A DNA stretch of 64,000 bases from Thalassoglobus polymorphus (GTDB taxonomy: Bacteria; Planctomycetota; Planctomycetia; Planctomycetales; Planctomycetaceae). Within the stretch, counting starts at the first letter, position 1, and each line of letters begins with the position of its first letter. Made by a program: the position numbers and the translations under genes. Below the pieces are notes generated by a model. It was not told the DNA's origin. It ran no database searches and worked only from the letters and a program-made list of their open reading frames with translations. The stretch is taken from assembly GCF_007744255.1 (NCBI RefSeq), contig NZ_CP036267.1, positions 4,754,001-4,818,000 of the forward strand, in the 5' to 3' direction. Below are positions 1-8,491 of this stretch, piece by piece.

Positions 1-1
1 C

Positions 2-1042
2 ATGTCTCGCACGGCTGAACTCGCTGAATCCATCGTTGAGCCTGCCGAGACGGATTTGGAGAAGGCAGATCTGCTTCAGAACTACTTCATGAACGCAGAT
101 GAATTTAGCTACTCCCTTAACCTAAGTATTCAAGATGCAAGCATCGATCCGATTGAAGATTTTCTGTTCAATCGAAAGAGTGGACATTGCGAATACTATG
201 CATCCTCCATGGTGATGATGCTCCGTGCTGTCGGAATTCCATCTCGTGTTGTCGGCGGATTTAAGGGTGGAAAATACGACAAGTCGACCAAGTCGTATCT
301 GATCCAGCAATTCCATGCTCACAGTTGGGTGGAGGCCTACATTGACGAGCAGTGGTACACATTCGATCCAACACCCGCAACACGCAGCCTCTCTGTTCAG
401 GCACAAGAAGAATCGTCTGCTTCATTCCTGAAAGGAGTCAAATCGAAAGCCCTCAACCTCTGGACAACCGGAACAACACTTTCCCAACGCCAGCAGCGAA
501 CGATGATCTACGACCCCATTCAAGAATTCGGCATGGAGACTTGGGGGCACGCCAAAAATATTGTCCAGGGTCGAACCTCAAGCCTTAAAGGCCTTCTGGA
601 TTTTTTAAAGTCTCCGGAGAAGTGGTTCAGCTTGCAAGGTGGCTTTTTTGCTTTCATCCTGATGTTGCTTGCAAGCGGAGTTGTCTGGTTGACGAAGCGA
701 GTTTTACCGGTGATCAAAAAAATCCGGGCACAGTCACTCGCAGTCTCTCGCAGACGAGAGCAAGTTGAATTTTATGATCGATTCCTGAAAATCCTCAGTC
801 GACATGGAATTCAACAAAGTCCGACTCAAACTGCACGTGAATTTGTGAACAGCTCTCTCGTGGAATTAAAGCCAAAACTTCAAAGCCAAGGTCTTGAAGG
901 TTGGCCAGTTGAGCTTGTCTCCGCTTTCTACGATGTCCGTTTTGGAGGCCTCGAACTGCCCGCCCCCCTCGCAAGTGAAATCGATCAGAGACTCACATTG
1001 CTAGAGAACTGTTTAGAAGAACAGAAAGAGAAACCCAAGTGA
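2..1042 (+). CDS. Transglutaminase-like membrane protein (TgpA-type), 5' end outside window
   Basis: This is the C-terminal part of a transglutaminase-core protein. The triad is visible: Cys63 in SGHCEYYAS, His107 in FHAHSWVEAY and Asp122 in FDPTPA. A single membrane segment follows at about residues 212-231, then a soluble tail of about 110 residues resembling the DUF4129 region of TgpA-like proteins. Family members normally begin with a multi-pass membrane domain (DUF3488). That part is missing, and the reading frame is open to the window edge, so the ATG at base 2 is probably an internal Met. Its stop overlaps the GTG start of the next gene by four bases (GTGA), so the two are probably translationally coupled. 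In known planctomycetes such genes often sit near MoxR/DUF58 genes. The family is fairly certain; the substrate is unknown. Confidence 0.85.
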   Translation: MSRTAELAESIVEPAETDLEKADLLQNYFMNADEFSYSLNLSIQDASIDPIEDFLFNRKSGHCEYYASSMVMMLRAVGIPSRVVGGFKGGKYDKSTKSYLIQQFHAHSWVEAYIDEQWYTFDPTPATRSLSVQAQEESSASFLKGVKSKALNLWTTGTTLSQRQQRTMIYDPIQEFGMETWGHAKNIVQGRTSSLKGLLDFLKSPEKWFSLQGGFFAFILMLLASGVVWLTKRVLPVIKKIRAQSLAVSRRREQVEFYDRFLKILSRHGIQQSPTQTAREFVNSSLVELKPKLQSQGLEGWPVELVSAFYDVRFGGLELPAPLASEIDQRLTLLENCLEEQKEKPK

Positions 1043-1620
1043 CGCTGAATTCAAGAGAAGACTTCCTGACATTCACGGGTCTCTTCCTGTTCGTCATGCT
1101 GAGTATCACACTGCTCGTTGCACACTGGGCTGAAGTTCCTTTAACCACGCAAGTGCATTGGTCGACGCGGGATTTCGGCATCGGATGTATCGCTGCGCTG
1201 GGAATGTTTCTCTCATTCAGCTGGCTCAGTTCGCTCCGAGATTTGGCCGCAGATGCTCTCGGCGCATCCCTGGCTCAGTGCCGTTTGTACGATTTAGTTT
1301 TGATGGCAATTCTGGTCGGGATTGTAGAAGAATTCCTGTTTCGCGGTCTTCTTGAACAATGGATTGCCCGCTGGAACCCAATCGGCGCCTTCATTATTAC
1401 GAATGTTATCTTTGGGCTACTGCATGCGATCTCGCCGCTGTACGCGATCATGGCAGCGATTTTAGGTGGCATTTTGAGTCTGCTCACCTGGTGGGTCGGC
1501 GACTTCAATCTGCTTCGGCCGATTGTCGCTCACGCGATTTATGATCTCATTGGTTTTGTGCTTATTGCAGAGGAGTATCGTAAAAAACAAAACGACGCAG
1601 AAACCACAGATATCCTTTAA
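1039..1620 (+). CDS. CPBP-family intramembrane glutamic protease
   Basis: A 193-residue multi-pass membrane protein of the CPBP (CAAX protease/bacteriocin-processing, Abi) family. All three family motifs are present: EEFLFR with Glu97, Glu98 and Arg102; FGLLHA with His129; and AHAIYD with His165 and Asp169. These residues form the active site of Rce1-type intramembrane proteases. The start is a GTG overlapping the stop of the upstream transglutaminase gene (GTGA), which suggests one transcript and coupled translation. The natural substrate cannot be read from sequence. Assignment to the family is firm; the role in processing or maturing a neighbour's product is only an inference from the overlap. 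Confidence 0.88.
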   Translation: MTLNSREDFLTFTGLFLFVMLSITLLVAHWAEVPLTTQVHWSTRDFGIGCIAALGMFLSFSWLSSLRDLAADALGASLAQCRLYDLVLMAILVGIVEEFLFRGLLEQWIARWNPIGAFIITNVIFGLLHAISPLYAIMAAILGGILSLLTWWVGDFNLLRPIVAHAIYDLIGFVLIAEEYRKKQNDAETTDIL

Positions 1621-1830
1621 CTTCAGCAGAGAAGCAATCATTCAGATGGAAGTCGCATCAGAATCTCTCGTCCGGCGACTTCACTCACCATCAAGAAATT
1701 TCCCCCCCACGCGACCTGTCCCAGAGAAGCATTAAAACAGGGAGCACGCCAGCCACGTCCGGGAACATCGCTGAGCCAACTTTGAACCAACGTTGAGACG
1801 ATTCAAATTGCTACCGCAGCCTTATTAGTT

Positions 1831-2247
1831 TCACTTTGATTCTTCGATCACATCCAGATATCTCTGCGGGATCGGTATCGACTCGAGTCCTGATTCAAGA
1901 CCACAAACGCAGCAAGCTGTTTTCATCCGCCCATAGGCGAGGCGTTTTTCGCGGCAGAAAAACTCGGCGAAAAAAGTTAATGACTTCAGTCCGATCCGCT
2001 CAACCCGCAGGTGAATATCGAGGATATCCTCGTGATATGCGGGAGCTTCAAAATGGCAGGATGCCGAGACGCGAGGCCAACCGATGTACGATCCGTCCTC
2101 TTGCTTTTCCATGATGTTCAAGCCCAGAGAGCGAAAGTATTCGTGCTCTGCTTCCTCAAACCAGCGATAAAAACTGACGTAGTGAACTATCCCAGCCATA
2201 TCTGTATTGGCAAACTCAACCCGACGTTGAGCGACAAACGTTGCCAT
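1831..2247 (-). CDS. Acyl-CoA thioesterase, YbgC/4-hydroxybenzoyl-CoA thioesterase family
   Basis: A 138-residue hot-dog-fold thioesterase. The N-terminal signature NTDMAGIVHYVSFYRWFEEA matches the YbgC/FadM pattern, with Asp16 as the likely catalytic residue. Length is typical for the family. I place the start at the ATG at 2247, because AAGGGAAG lies about 7 bases upstream of it. The reading frame extends 13 codons further upstream, but without a comparable ribosome-binding site. Family members hydrolyse short-chain or aromatic acyl-CoA; the substrate here is not readable. It stands alone, downstream of the sigma-factor terminator and on the same strand. Confidence 0.88.
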   Translation of the reverse strand: MATFVAQRRVEFANTDMAGIVHYVSFYRWFEEAEHEYFRSLGLNIMEKQEDGSYIGWPRVSASCHFEAPAYHEDILDIHLRVERIGLKSLTFFAEFFCREKRLAYGRMKTACCVCGLESGLESIPIPQRYLDVIEESK

Positions 2248-2685
2248 GCTGCTTCCCTTGCGACGAAGTGATAAATAAAAGCCCAACGACGGTTTTCGGT
2301 CTCTGGGCGAGAGTCAGGATCTACAGTACCAAAATCTCCAGTGCGGGAAAGTAGACTTTCCCCGATTCAATGTCCACAACAGGAATTGAATGTCAGTCAG
2401 ATGAGTTCAAACAAAAAAACGTTTCGCAGCTTACCAGGTTGGCAGGCTGCGAAACGTTGGGGCTCAGATTGAGTTTCGACTCGTTAACTTCGGGTCCACT
2501 TGAACTCAAGTTGAAGTCGCCTTTCCGCTCAAGAAGTCACTCGACTCGATGCGAACGACTTACCTGCTCGTTCCAGCTTCCTCAACTCTCGCAAATCGAC
2601 CTCTGGCTTGACGTCCGTGCCTCGTGGGGAACAGTCAATGATGTCATCGGACTGGTCAGCACGGGCACGACACGCTTTGGAAACT
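2248..2685. other. Intergenic region between sigma factor and thioesterase
   Basis: No gene is supported here. The stretch contains the minus-strand terminator of the sigma-factor gene (about 2411-2458) and the 5' region of the thioesterase gene. A plus-strand open frame across it merges into the antisense of the sigma gene and has no ribosome-binding site or recognisable sequence. Confidence 0.6.
2411..2458 (-). terminator. Intrinsic terminator of the sigma-factor gene
   Basis: A perfect 13-bp inverted repeat, AACGTTTCGCAGC (2418-2430) and GCTGCGAAACGTT (2446-2458), encloses a 15-base loop. Read on the minus strand, the stem is followed by a run of seven T residues (the A run at 2413-2419 on the plus strand). 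It lies about 230 bases beyond the sigma-factor stop codon and ahead of the thioesterase start, so it separates the two minus-strand genes. Confidence 0.85.
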
Positions 2686-4353
2686 TTAAATTCCAGGGAT
2701 CTCAAGCTTCTCTTCATTCGCGATTTTACGAATTTTCTGCATTGCCCGAGCCTCAATCTGACGAATCCGCTCTTTGGTCACACCGAATCGCGTTCCGACC
2801 TGCTCAAGCGTCTCTGGTTCGGACCCTTTTTCGAGTCCGTAACGATGCAGGATAATTCTTTTTTCACGATCATCGAGATGCTCGAGGATCGACATAATCA
2901 CTTCATGTTGTCGAGAGTTCGTAATCTCATCTTTGAACTGGCTTCCGCGAGAATCTTCAGAGAAGAAGAAGACTTCTTCATTACCAGTCCGGAATCGATC
3001 AAGGACTTTGTTTTCTGCCGGGATTGAACGAGCATAGTTTTTCATGATCGCCCAAGTGGCATATGTCGAAAACTTGTTCCCTTGCGTATAGTCAAATTTC
3101 TCGATGGCACGCATCAAGGACATGTTCCCGTCGCTGACCATTTCGAAGAAGTTGACGCTGGGTTTCATGTGCCGCTTAGCAATAGAAACGACCAGCCTTA
3201 AGTTACTTCGAATCAGGAAATTCTTAACGAGAATCGCCTCTTCGATCAAATCTTCCAATTGATCCAACTCGCGGCTTTTTGGGCTTTGCGGATCAATTTT
3301 CTTCTGAAGCTCTGCCGCTTTGAACTTTAAGTAGTTCATTTTGCGGAACCAGTACCCCTCTTGTTCTCTGGTTAAAAGAGGAACGGTGTACAGGCTCGCA
3401 AGATACGGTGGAAGCCCTGGAGGCGCTTTGACCGCTCTCGTTTTCTTTTCGGGCTCAGGAGGTTCTCCCAGAATCACTTTTTCTGCATCTTTCTCGTGGA
3501 ATTCCGGGCTGTCCATGTACGCCACTGGATTGTCCAGCAACATTTGTGCACGGACTTCCGTGATAATCCGATAGACACTCGTTTTCGTACGACAGAACTC
3601 CTCTGCGAGTAACTCTGCAGACATTCCATTGACGTATCGCTGATAGATTTCCATCTTGCGATCATCTGACAATGGTGATGTCGAATTTGGGAAGACTGCG
3701 TTTCCAGGATTCTCCTCGTCGTATTGCTTCAGGGTATAACGGATGGTTTCTTGCGATCGACCAAAGACTCGCGAAAGTCGTCGCCCCACTTCAGCAGGAC
3801 AAGCTCCATGGATTGCAAGTCGTCGAGCTTTTAAAATCATTTCCTGCTTCTCTGAATCGGTGATCTGCGAGAAACGAGAACTTCGGTGAATCTCCGTTTC
3901 GTGTTCATTCACGAAGCGGTCGACCGACGATCTCAAAAAACCGACGCGTGATCGATTTCCAAACAGGAAACGTCGACTGACTAACCCACGTTTCCGCCAG
4001 CGATCAATCGTCTTGGTAGAGACGTTATATTTTTCGCTCAAATCGTCGACAGTAAAGACCTGCTCGCCAGCTTGTTCCACTGGAATCTTGGTACTTACTG
4101 AAAGTTGTTCGACGAACAGCCTCAGGTCATGCAGAAGGTCGTCACCATCGATGACGAGATCTGGATATTTTTCAGGGCGGTAGCCTGTCAGTTGCTCACA
4201 CAACTCCTGATATCGATAGACCTCATCAGGTTTAATTTGCGCCAGCAATTTTTCAGCCCGGTCCATTTGCTCGAGCTTCTTTTCCGCTGGAATAAATTGG
4301 GATTGTTGTTCAGTGAGCTGTTTCAACACAGGATGTTTGAATCGTTTACTCAT
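2686..4353 (-). CDS. Sigma-70 family RNA polymerase sigma factor with three N-terminal HTH-like modules
   Basis: A 555-residue sigma-70 protein. Region 2 spans about 375-445 (SNLRLVVSIAKRH; GNKFSTYATWAIMKNYARS for -10 binding and melting). Region 4 spans about 485-545 and has the helix-turn-helix core FGVTKERIRQIEARA. Region 3 between them (about 446-484) is short and diverged. A region 1.2-like segment lies near 314-340 (PYLASLYTVPLLTREQE). The N-terminal 280 residues are not a standard sigma domain: a MerR/excisionase-like segment (about 99-150; VSTKTIDRWRKRGLVSRR), a second HTH-like segment (about 165-210; CPAEVGRRLSRVFGRSQETI) and a third (about 230-270; MSAELLAEEFCRTKTSVYRI). It probably directs an alternative promoter set; the targets are unknown. 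A terminator follows at 2411-2458. Confidence 0.92.
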   Translation of the reverse strand: MSKRFKHPVLKQLTEQQSQFIPAEKKLEQMDRAEKLLAQIKPDEVYRYQELCEQLTGYRPEKYPDLVIDGDDLLHDLRLFVEQLSVSTKIPVEQAGEQVFTVDDLSEKYNVSTKTIDRWRKRGLVSRRFLFGNRSRVGFLRSSVDRFVNEHETEIHRSSRFSQITDSEKQEMILKARRLAIHGACPAEVGRRLSRVFGRSQETIRYTLKQYDEENPGNAVFPNSTSPLSDDRKMEIYQRYVNGMSAELLAEEFCRTKTSVYRIITEVRAQMLLDNPVAYMDSPEFHEKDAEKVILGEPPEPEKKTRAVKAPPGLPPYLASLYTVPLLTREQEGYWFRKMNYLKFKAAELQKKIDPQSPKSRELDQLEDLIEEAILVKNFLIRSNLRLVVSIAKRHMKPSVNFFEMVSDGNMSLMRAIEKFDYTQGNKFSTYATWAIMKNYARSIPAENKVLDRFRTGNEEVFFFSEDSRGSQFKDEITNSRQHEVIMSILEHLDDREKRIILHRYGLEKGSEPETLEQVGTRFGVTKERIRQIEARAMQKIRKIANEEKLEIPGI

Positions 4354-5290
4354 GGTGAACCTTCCTATTGCCTCTTATTCCTTCCAACCGTCTTGGGGAA
4401 GGTCGAGGTATGTGAAGCGACATCTCTCGGAGTCATTCTTGTCGCTGATTCATTTTGTACTGATCCGAAAATTGATGTATTGATTCACTCTCATAAGACT
4501 GAAAGGCTCAATACAGTTTTGGATCTGTTCTCAAAGTCACGGCTTATTAGTGTTGTTGCCGCATATACGTATGTACGAATGAAAAGACGCTTAGATTACG
4601 AAAAAAGTTCGCATACGAACCATTTTTTACAAAAAACCTACAAATCACTGACAGCTGTACTATGCACAGATTGTGCCAACGATCCACCAGCACCACCGCA
4701 AAACGAATGCAAACCACTATGAAATATGCACTTACAACACAAACCATGAATGTTAATACAACGTAATCAAGAGAACTCTTGTATGAACCTGATGCGATGA
4801 CCGAGCTCTCTGTCGTCATTTGGACCACTCTCAGAGTGCAGCGTTCGCAAAAATTCGGGACCGAGATCGATTTTTGAGACTGATTCATGAGCCCGAAATC
4901 AGACATTCCGGGCTTCAGCAGCCGTTACTCAGTGTGAGATAAGACAAAAGAGACAGACTTTGAGAGCATTTTTGAACATTTTCCACGCTTGACCCTGCTT
5001 TTCAATGCCTGACCCTGCTTGCCGTGCCCTGAACTTCTGTCTCAGCTGCAAAAGCTGCGACGACAGCGGGTACGCTGATATTTCGAGCATTTTTCGTTGA
5101 GGTCTTCAGTGACATCTGGCCTCTGGGTGAGTCACTGGAAGGTGAAATAGGGCTAAATGCCTGCAAAGATACAGTAAAGATACCGCAAAATCACTCAGAT
5201 TGACCGTGAAGACGGTCTATAGGGTATCCACTCCACCTGTCGCGACTGGCAACCTGAGTTGTTCATGGAAACTTGAGTTGACCATCGACC
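4354..5290. other. Long intergenic region upstream of the sigma-factor gene
   Basis: About 940 bases with no supportable gene. The part next to the sigma-factor start is AT-rich and presumably holds its promoter. Two copies of TGACCCTGCTT occur 20 bases apart at 4990-5000 and 5010-5020, with a degenerate third. An imperfect hairpin (GCCCGAAA and TTCCGGGC, 4892-4914) has no T run. A 119-codon minus-strand open frame (4547-4906) lacks a ribosome-binding site and recognisable sequence. Confidence 0.5.
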
Positions 5291-8149
5291 CTACTTTTCA
5301 GCAGATTCATGGATCTGAAAAATCCACAAATCCTGACCAGCAGCACTGGGGTAACAGGCAATCAGTTCACCGTTTGGTGAGATTTCTAACGGCTTGACGT
5401 ACATGATGCTCTCGCCCAGGATGATTTGCCCTTCCCGCTTTTGCTTTTGAACATCCCATTGCACAAGATGCCCTCGTCCACCAGCAAGAATTTTTTGACT
5501 ATCCGAGGTGAACTCCGCATCCCAGAGAACCTCTTTCCCCTTCAATTCAGCGAGCGGAGCCCCATCATTTGTGGCCCAACGTTTCAAAGCATAACCGTCT
5601 GTCAAAGCCAAAGTTTTTCCGTCTGGTGAAAAGAAGACATTGTTTGCAGAGCCCGAAGTACGCAGTTCGATCTCTTCCAAGACCTCTCCGTCAGTGAGTT
5701 TCACTTTCACCAACTTACGGCCATCAGAAATGAAGGCTCGGTTCTCGTCATCAAAATGCACGTCGAGCTTGTTGTACTCAAGCTGATTGAGAACAAACTC
5801 TTCCTTCTGGTTTTTCAGATCCCAACAACGAATTTTTTTCTCCGCCCCTCCAGAAAGGACACGCTTGTTGTCCGGAGCAACTTGAACCATGGAGACGTCT
5901 CGAGAGTGCCCAACAAATTTCCCGAACGGTGTGAGTTGCCCCTCCTCGCTGAACTCCCAAATGTGCACTTCACCTTTGAATCCTCCTGCGAGCAGGTATT
6001 TCCCATCAGGGCTGAAAGTTATGGATGAAATGTTTCCAAGATCACGGAGCCGATCGGTCTTAAAGACTTTCTTCCCCTCTTCGACGTTGTACACTTCGAT
6101 GTATTCATCAGACTTCCCAGCCACGAGATATTGACTGTCCGGGCTGAACACGAGTTTTTGAATTCCCCAACCCATTTCCGGTATTCGCAGATGAACCTGA
6201 CGTTCCAGCCGAGGAGCCGTCCCCATTGAATTGACTGCAGCTGGTTTTGCGGCATCAAGTTCTTTTTGCTTTTCGACCCGGGCTAGCTGTGCCTCAATGT
6301 CCTGTTTGGAAAGGAGAGATGCAGTCACCTTAAGCGGAACCTTCAGGGTCACTTGCTCGGACTCGACCAGATAGGTTCCTTTAAAGTCATACCTGGAAGT
6401 AAATCCCCTATGTTTGTCGAAGGTGATGGTCCCCTCGCCGACCATGCGAATAATTTGCCCGTTCTCGCTTTGAGTCGTTCGAAACTCATAATTCTCTTTG
6501 AGTACCAGGCTGTCTTTGTCATCACTCTCAATGGTGTATGTTTTTTTTTCGACGGCTGGAAGAACTTTGACGACTTCCGAATTCCGCCGTCGACCGAATG
6601 GATCACGATATCGGGGGAGTGGAATCCCCGAGGCGGTTGTTGCCTGTTTTTCCTGAATCAAGCTTGTTTCGTTTTTAACAGTCCAGCTTTTTCGGTTCCC
6701 CTTATGAAATGCAAAAATAAGCAATTCAGAAGGTGGACCGACCAGGAACGGAAGCTGCTCCTCGTCAGTCGTACGAACGATTTCTCCACGATGAGTGAGC
6801 AACATTGTTCCACGTCCCATCCCCATTCTGCTTCCTCGCATCCTGAAAGAGGGGACCATATGGCCGCGTCTATCTTTGATTGTTTTGTGGAATGATCCAC
6901 TGAAATTGAGTTCCGTATGCTTTGCCAGTGGATCCGGACCTGATTTCACTTTGACGTACGCCACTGCGGGAGCCACTGACGCAACAAGTTCAGGGCCTTT
7001 CAAATCTTGCTTGACTTGGGAAACCTCAATCGCTGCGCCAGATCCTTTCAGGAATTCTCGAACGGAATTCGCAGGGATACAAAATCCGACGCGGTTGACA
7101 TCAACTCCTGAAAGCTTGGCACTTGTCACGCCAATCATCTCTCCTCTGGAATTGACTACAGGGCCTCCGCTGTTCCCCGGATTGACAGCTGCGTCAATTT
7201 GCAATTGTGTTCGTCCGTTTCGTTTTGCCATTCCTGAAACGGTTCCACGAGTGACTTTCACATCAGTCCCCAACACATCCGAAAGCGGAAAGCCAATCGC
7301 CCGTACGTCCATTCCCAACTGCACAGTTTCTGAATCAGCGACTGAAACAACTGGCAATTCCTCTGCTTCAATTTTCAGAATCGCCAAATCAGATTCTGAA
7401 TCGATCTTCAAGACCTCGGCAGAGTAAGTCTTTCCAGAAATCTGGACTTCAATTTCATCAGCCTCGTCGACTACGTGCGCACATGTCACCAAAATTCCAT
7501 TTGACGCGACAACAAATGCAGTCCCCGCCCCCTCCTGTGAAGTCGAAGCAACATTCTGCTGTTTGTCTCGTCCTTTGATGGTGAATGTACATGTCCCGGT
7601 TGTCACCTCTGTTCGATTATCGAACTCGGCAGAAACTTCGTATCGAAATTGATAATCGTCGCCGTCTAAAAAATTGAACCCGGCATTCCTGGAGAGCTTT
7701 CGGGACTTCTTACGTGCGATGACTTCTATCCCCTCGCTCGAATCGGGCTCCTTACTGGAGACCATGGAAACATTCGGAGTCGCAGCGGGAGCTGAGTTGG
7801 TCGTCCGCTCCGGAGTGGAAACTTGCTCTACTTCCTCAACGTGAGCCACAGGATCTTGAGCATTCTTCAGTAAAAAGAAACCGACGCCAATGACGAAGAT
7901 TGCTGAACAGACAGCCCCCACAAGCAGACTGAGTACGAGCCCTGACCTGTCAGGCTCTAGAGTAGAAATGTGATCTTCATCATCGAACGAGGACTCATCG
8001 ACTTCAAAGAGATCTTCTGAACGAATCGACATTTCTTGAGCGAGAAACTCACCACAATCTGGGCAGGTCGCATCGCTCCTCAACGTCCGATTGGGATCTT
8101 TGCGAAGTTGTCGCCCACAGTTCCAACAATCAACGACCATTTTGGACAT
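5291..8149 (-). CDS. Zinc-ribbon, membrane-anchored HtrA-like serine protease fused to WD40 repeats
   Basis: A 952-residue protein with four parts. Residues 1-35 form a zinc ribbon with CxxC pairs Cys8/Cys11 and Cys29/Cys32. Residues about 69-95 are one transmembrane helix, which puts the ribbon in the cytoplasm and the rest outside the inner membrane. Residues about 205-370 are a trypsin/HtrA-like protease with His225 (TCAHVV), Asp254 (SDLAIL) and Ser327 (GNSGGP). No PDZ domain follows; instead there is a beta-rich region (about 375-635) and then WD40-type repeats to the end (for example LVFSPDSQYLVAG, ITFSPDGKYLLAGG, VHIWEF), perhaps a propeller for partner binding. The catalytic triad is complete, so activity is likely. 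Two plausible starts (Met1, Met4) make no functional difference. Confidence 0.92.
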   Translation of the reverse strand: MSKMVVDCWNCGRQLRKDPNRTLRSDATCPDCGEFLAQEMSIRSEDLFEVDESSFDDEDHISTLEPDRSGLVLSLLVGAVCSAIFVIGVGFFLLKNAQDPVAHVEEVEQVSTPERTTNSAPAATPNVSMVSSKEPDSSEGIEVIARKKSRKLSRNAGFNFLDGDDYQFRYEVSAEFDNRTEVTTGTCTFTIKGRDKQQNVASTSQEGAGTAFVVASNGILVTCAHVVDEADEIEVQISGKTYSAEVLKIDSESDLAILKIEAEELPVVSVADSETVQLGMDVRAIGFPLSDVLGTDVKVTRGTVSGMAKRNGRTQLQIDAAVNPGNSGGPVVNSRGEMIGVTSAKLSGVDVNRVGFCIPANSVREFLKGSGAAIEVSQVKQDLKGPELVASVAPAVAYVKVKSGPDPLAKHTELNFSGSFHKTIKDRRGHMVPSFRMRGSRMGMGRGTMLLTHRGEIVRTTDEEQLPFLVGPPSELLIFAFHKGNRKSWTVKNETSLIQEKQATTASGIPLPRYRDPFGRRRNSEVVKVLPAVEKKTYTIESDDKDSLVLKENYEFRTTQSENGQIIRMVGEGTITFDKHRGFTSRYDFKGTYLVESEQVTLKVPLKVTASLLSKQDIEAQLARVEKQKELDAAKPAAVNSMGTAPRLERQVHLRIPEMGWGIQKLVFSPDSQYLVAGKSDEYIEVYNVEEGKKVFKTDRLRDLGNISSITFSPDGKYLLAGGFKGEVHIWEFSEEGQLTPFGKFVGHSRDVSMVQVAPDNKRVLSGGAEKKIRCWDLKNQKEEFVLNQLEYNKLDVHFDDENRAFISDGRKLVKVKLTDGEVLEEIELRTSGSANNVFFSPDGKTLALTDGYALKRWATNDGAPLAELKGKEVLWDAEFTSDSQKILAGGRGHLVQWDVQKQKREGQIILGESIMYVKPLEISPNGELIACYPSAAGQDLWIFQIHESAEK

Positions 8150-8491
8150 CGTGACGACTCCTGCTCTGTCGAGCTTTGAATGTCAGACGTCATCGACAAT
8201 TGACTCACTCGCCAGCGAGCAATGTACTCGAATTCGAAAGACATTTGTGAGAGATGAACCGCTCCTGCGATCAATCAGAAAGAACTTCAATCTTCGATCA
8301 CGCAAAGATGTCTTATAAATGTACGCACATACGTCGTTCATTTGCAAGTCTAAAATCTCTCGAAATTCAATGATTGCTCTGCCTCGTGAATGGGCAGCAT
8401 TCATTGACGCGGTATTCATTGACGATGAGGGTTTTTCGCGACTCAAGGTAGCGCAACCTGCCCTATGTCCTGGGACTCTCCCCTCAGCGAC
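8150..8491. other. Intergenic region
   Basis: About 340 bases between the stop of the sulfatase maturase gene and the start of the protease-WD40 gene, both on the minus strand. I see no gene, repeat copy or clear terminator. It presumably carries the promoter of the protease-WD40 gene. Confidence 0.5.

Noticed and set aside
4547-4906. 119-codon minus-strand open frame with a hydrophobic stretch upstream of the sigma gene
   Set aside because: No ribosome-binding site, no signal-like start, and composition looks like AT-rich intergenic DNA.
4990-5020. Two copies of TGACCCTGCTT 20 bases apart
   Set aside because: Only two clear copies and no hairpin or gene context; too little to call a regulatory repeat.
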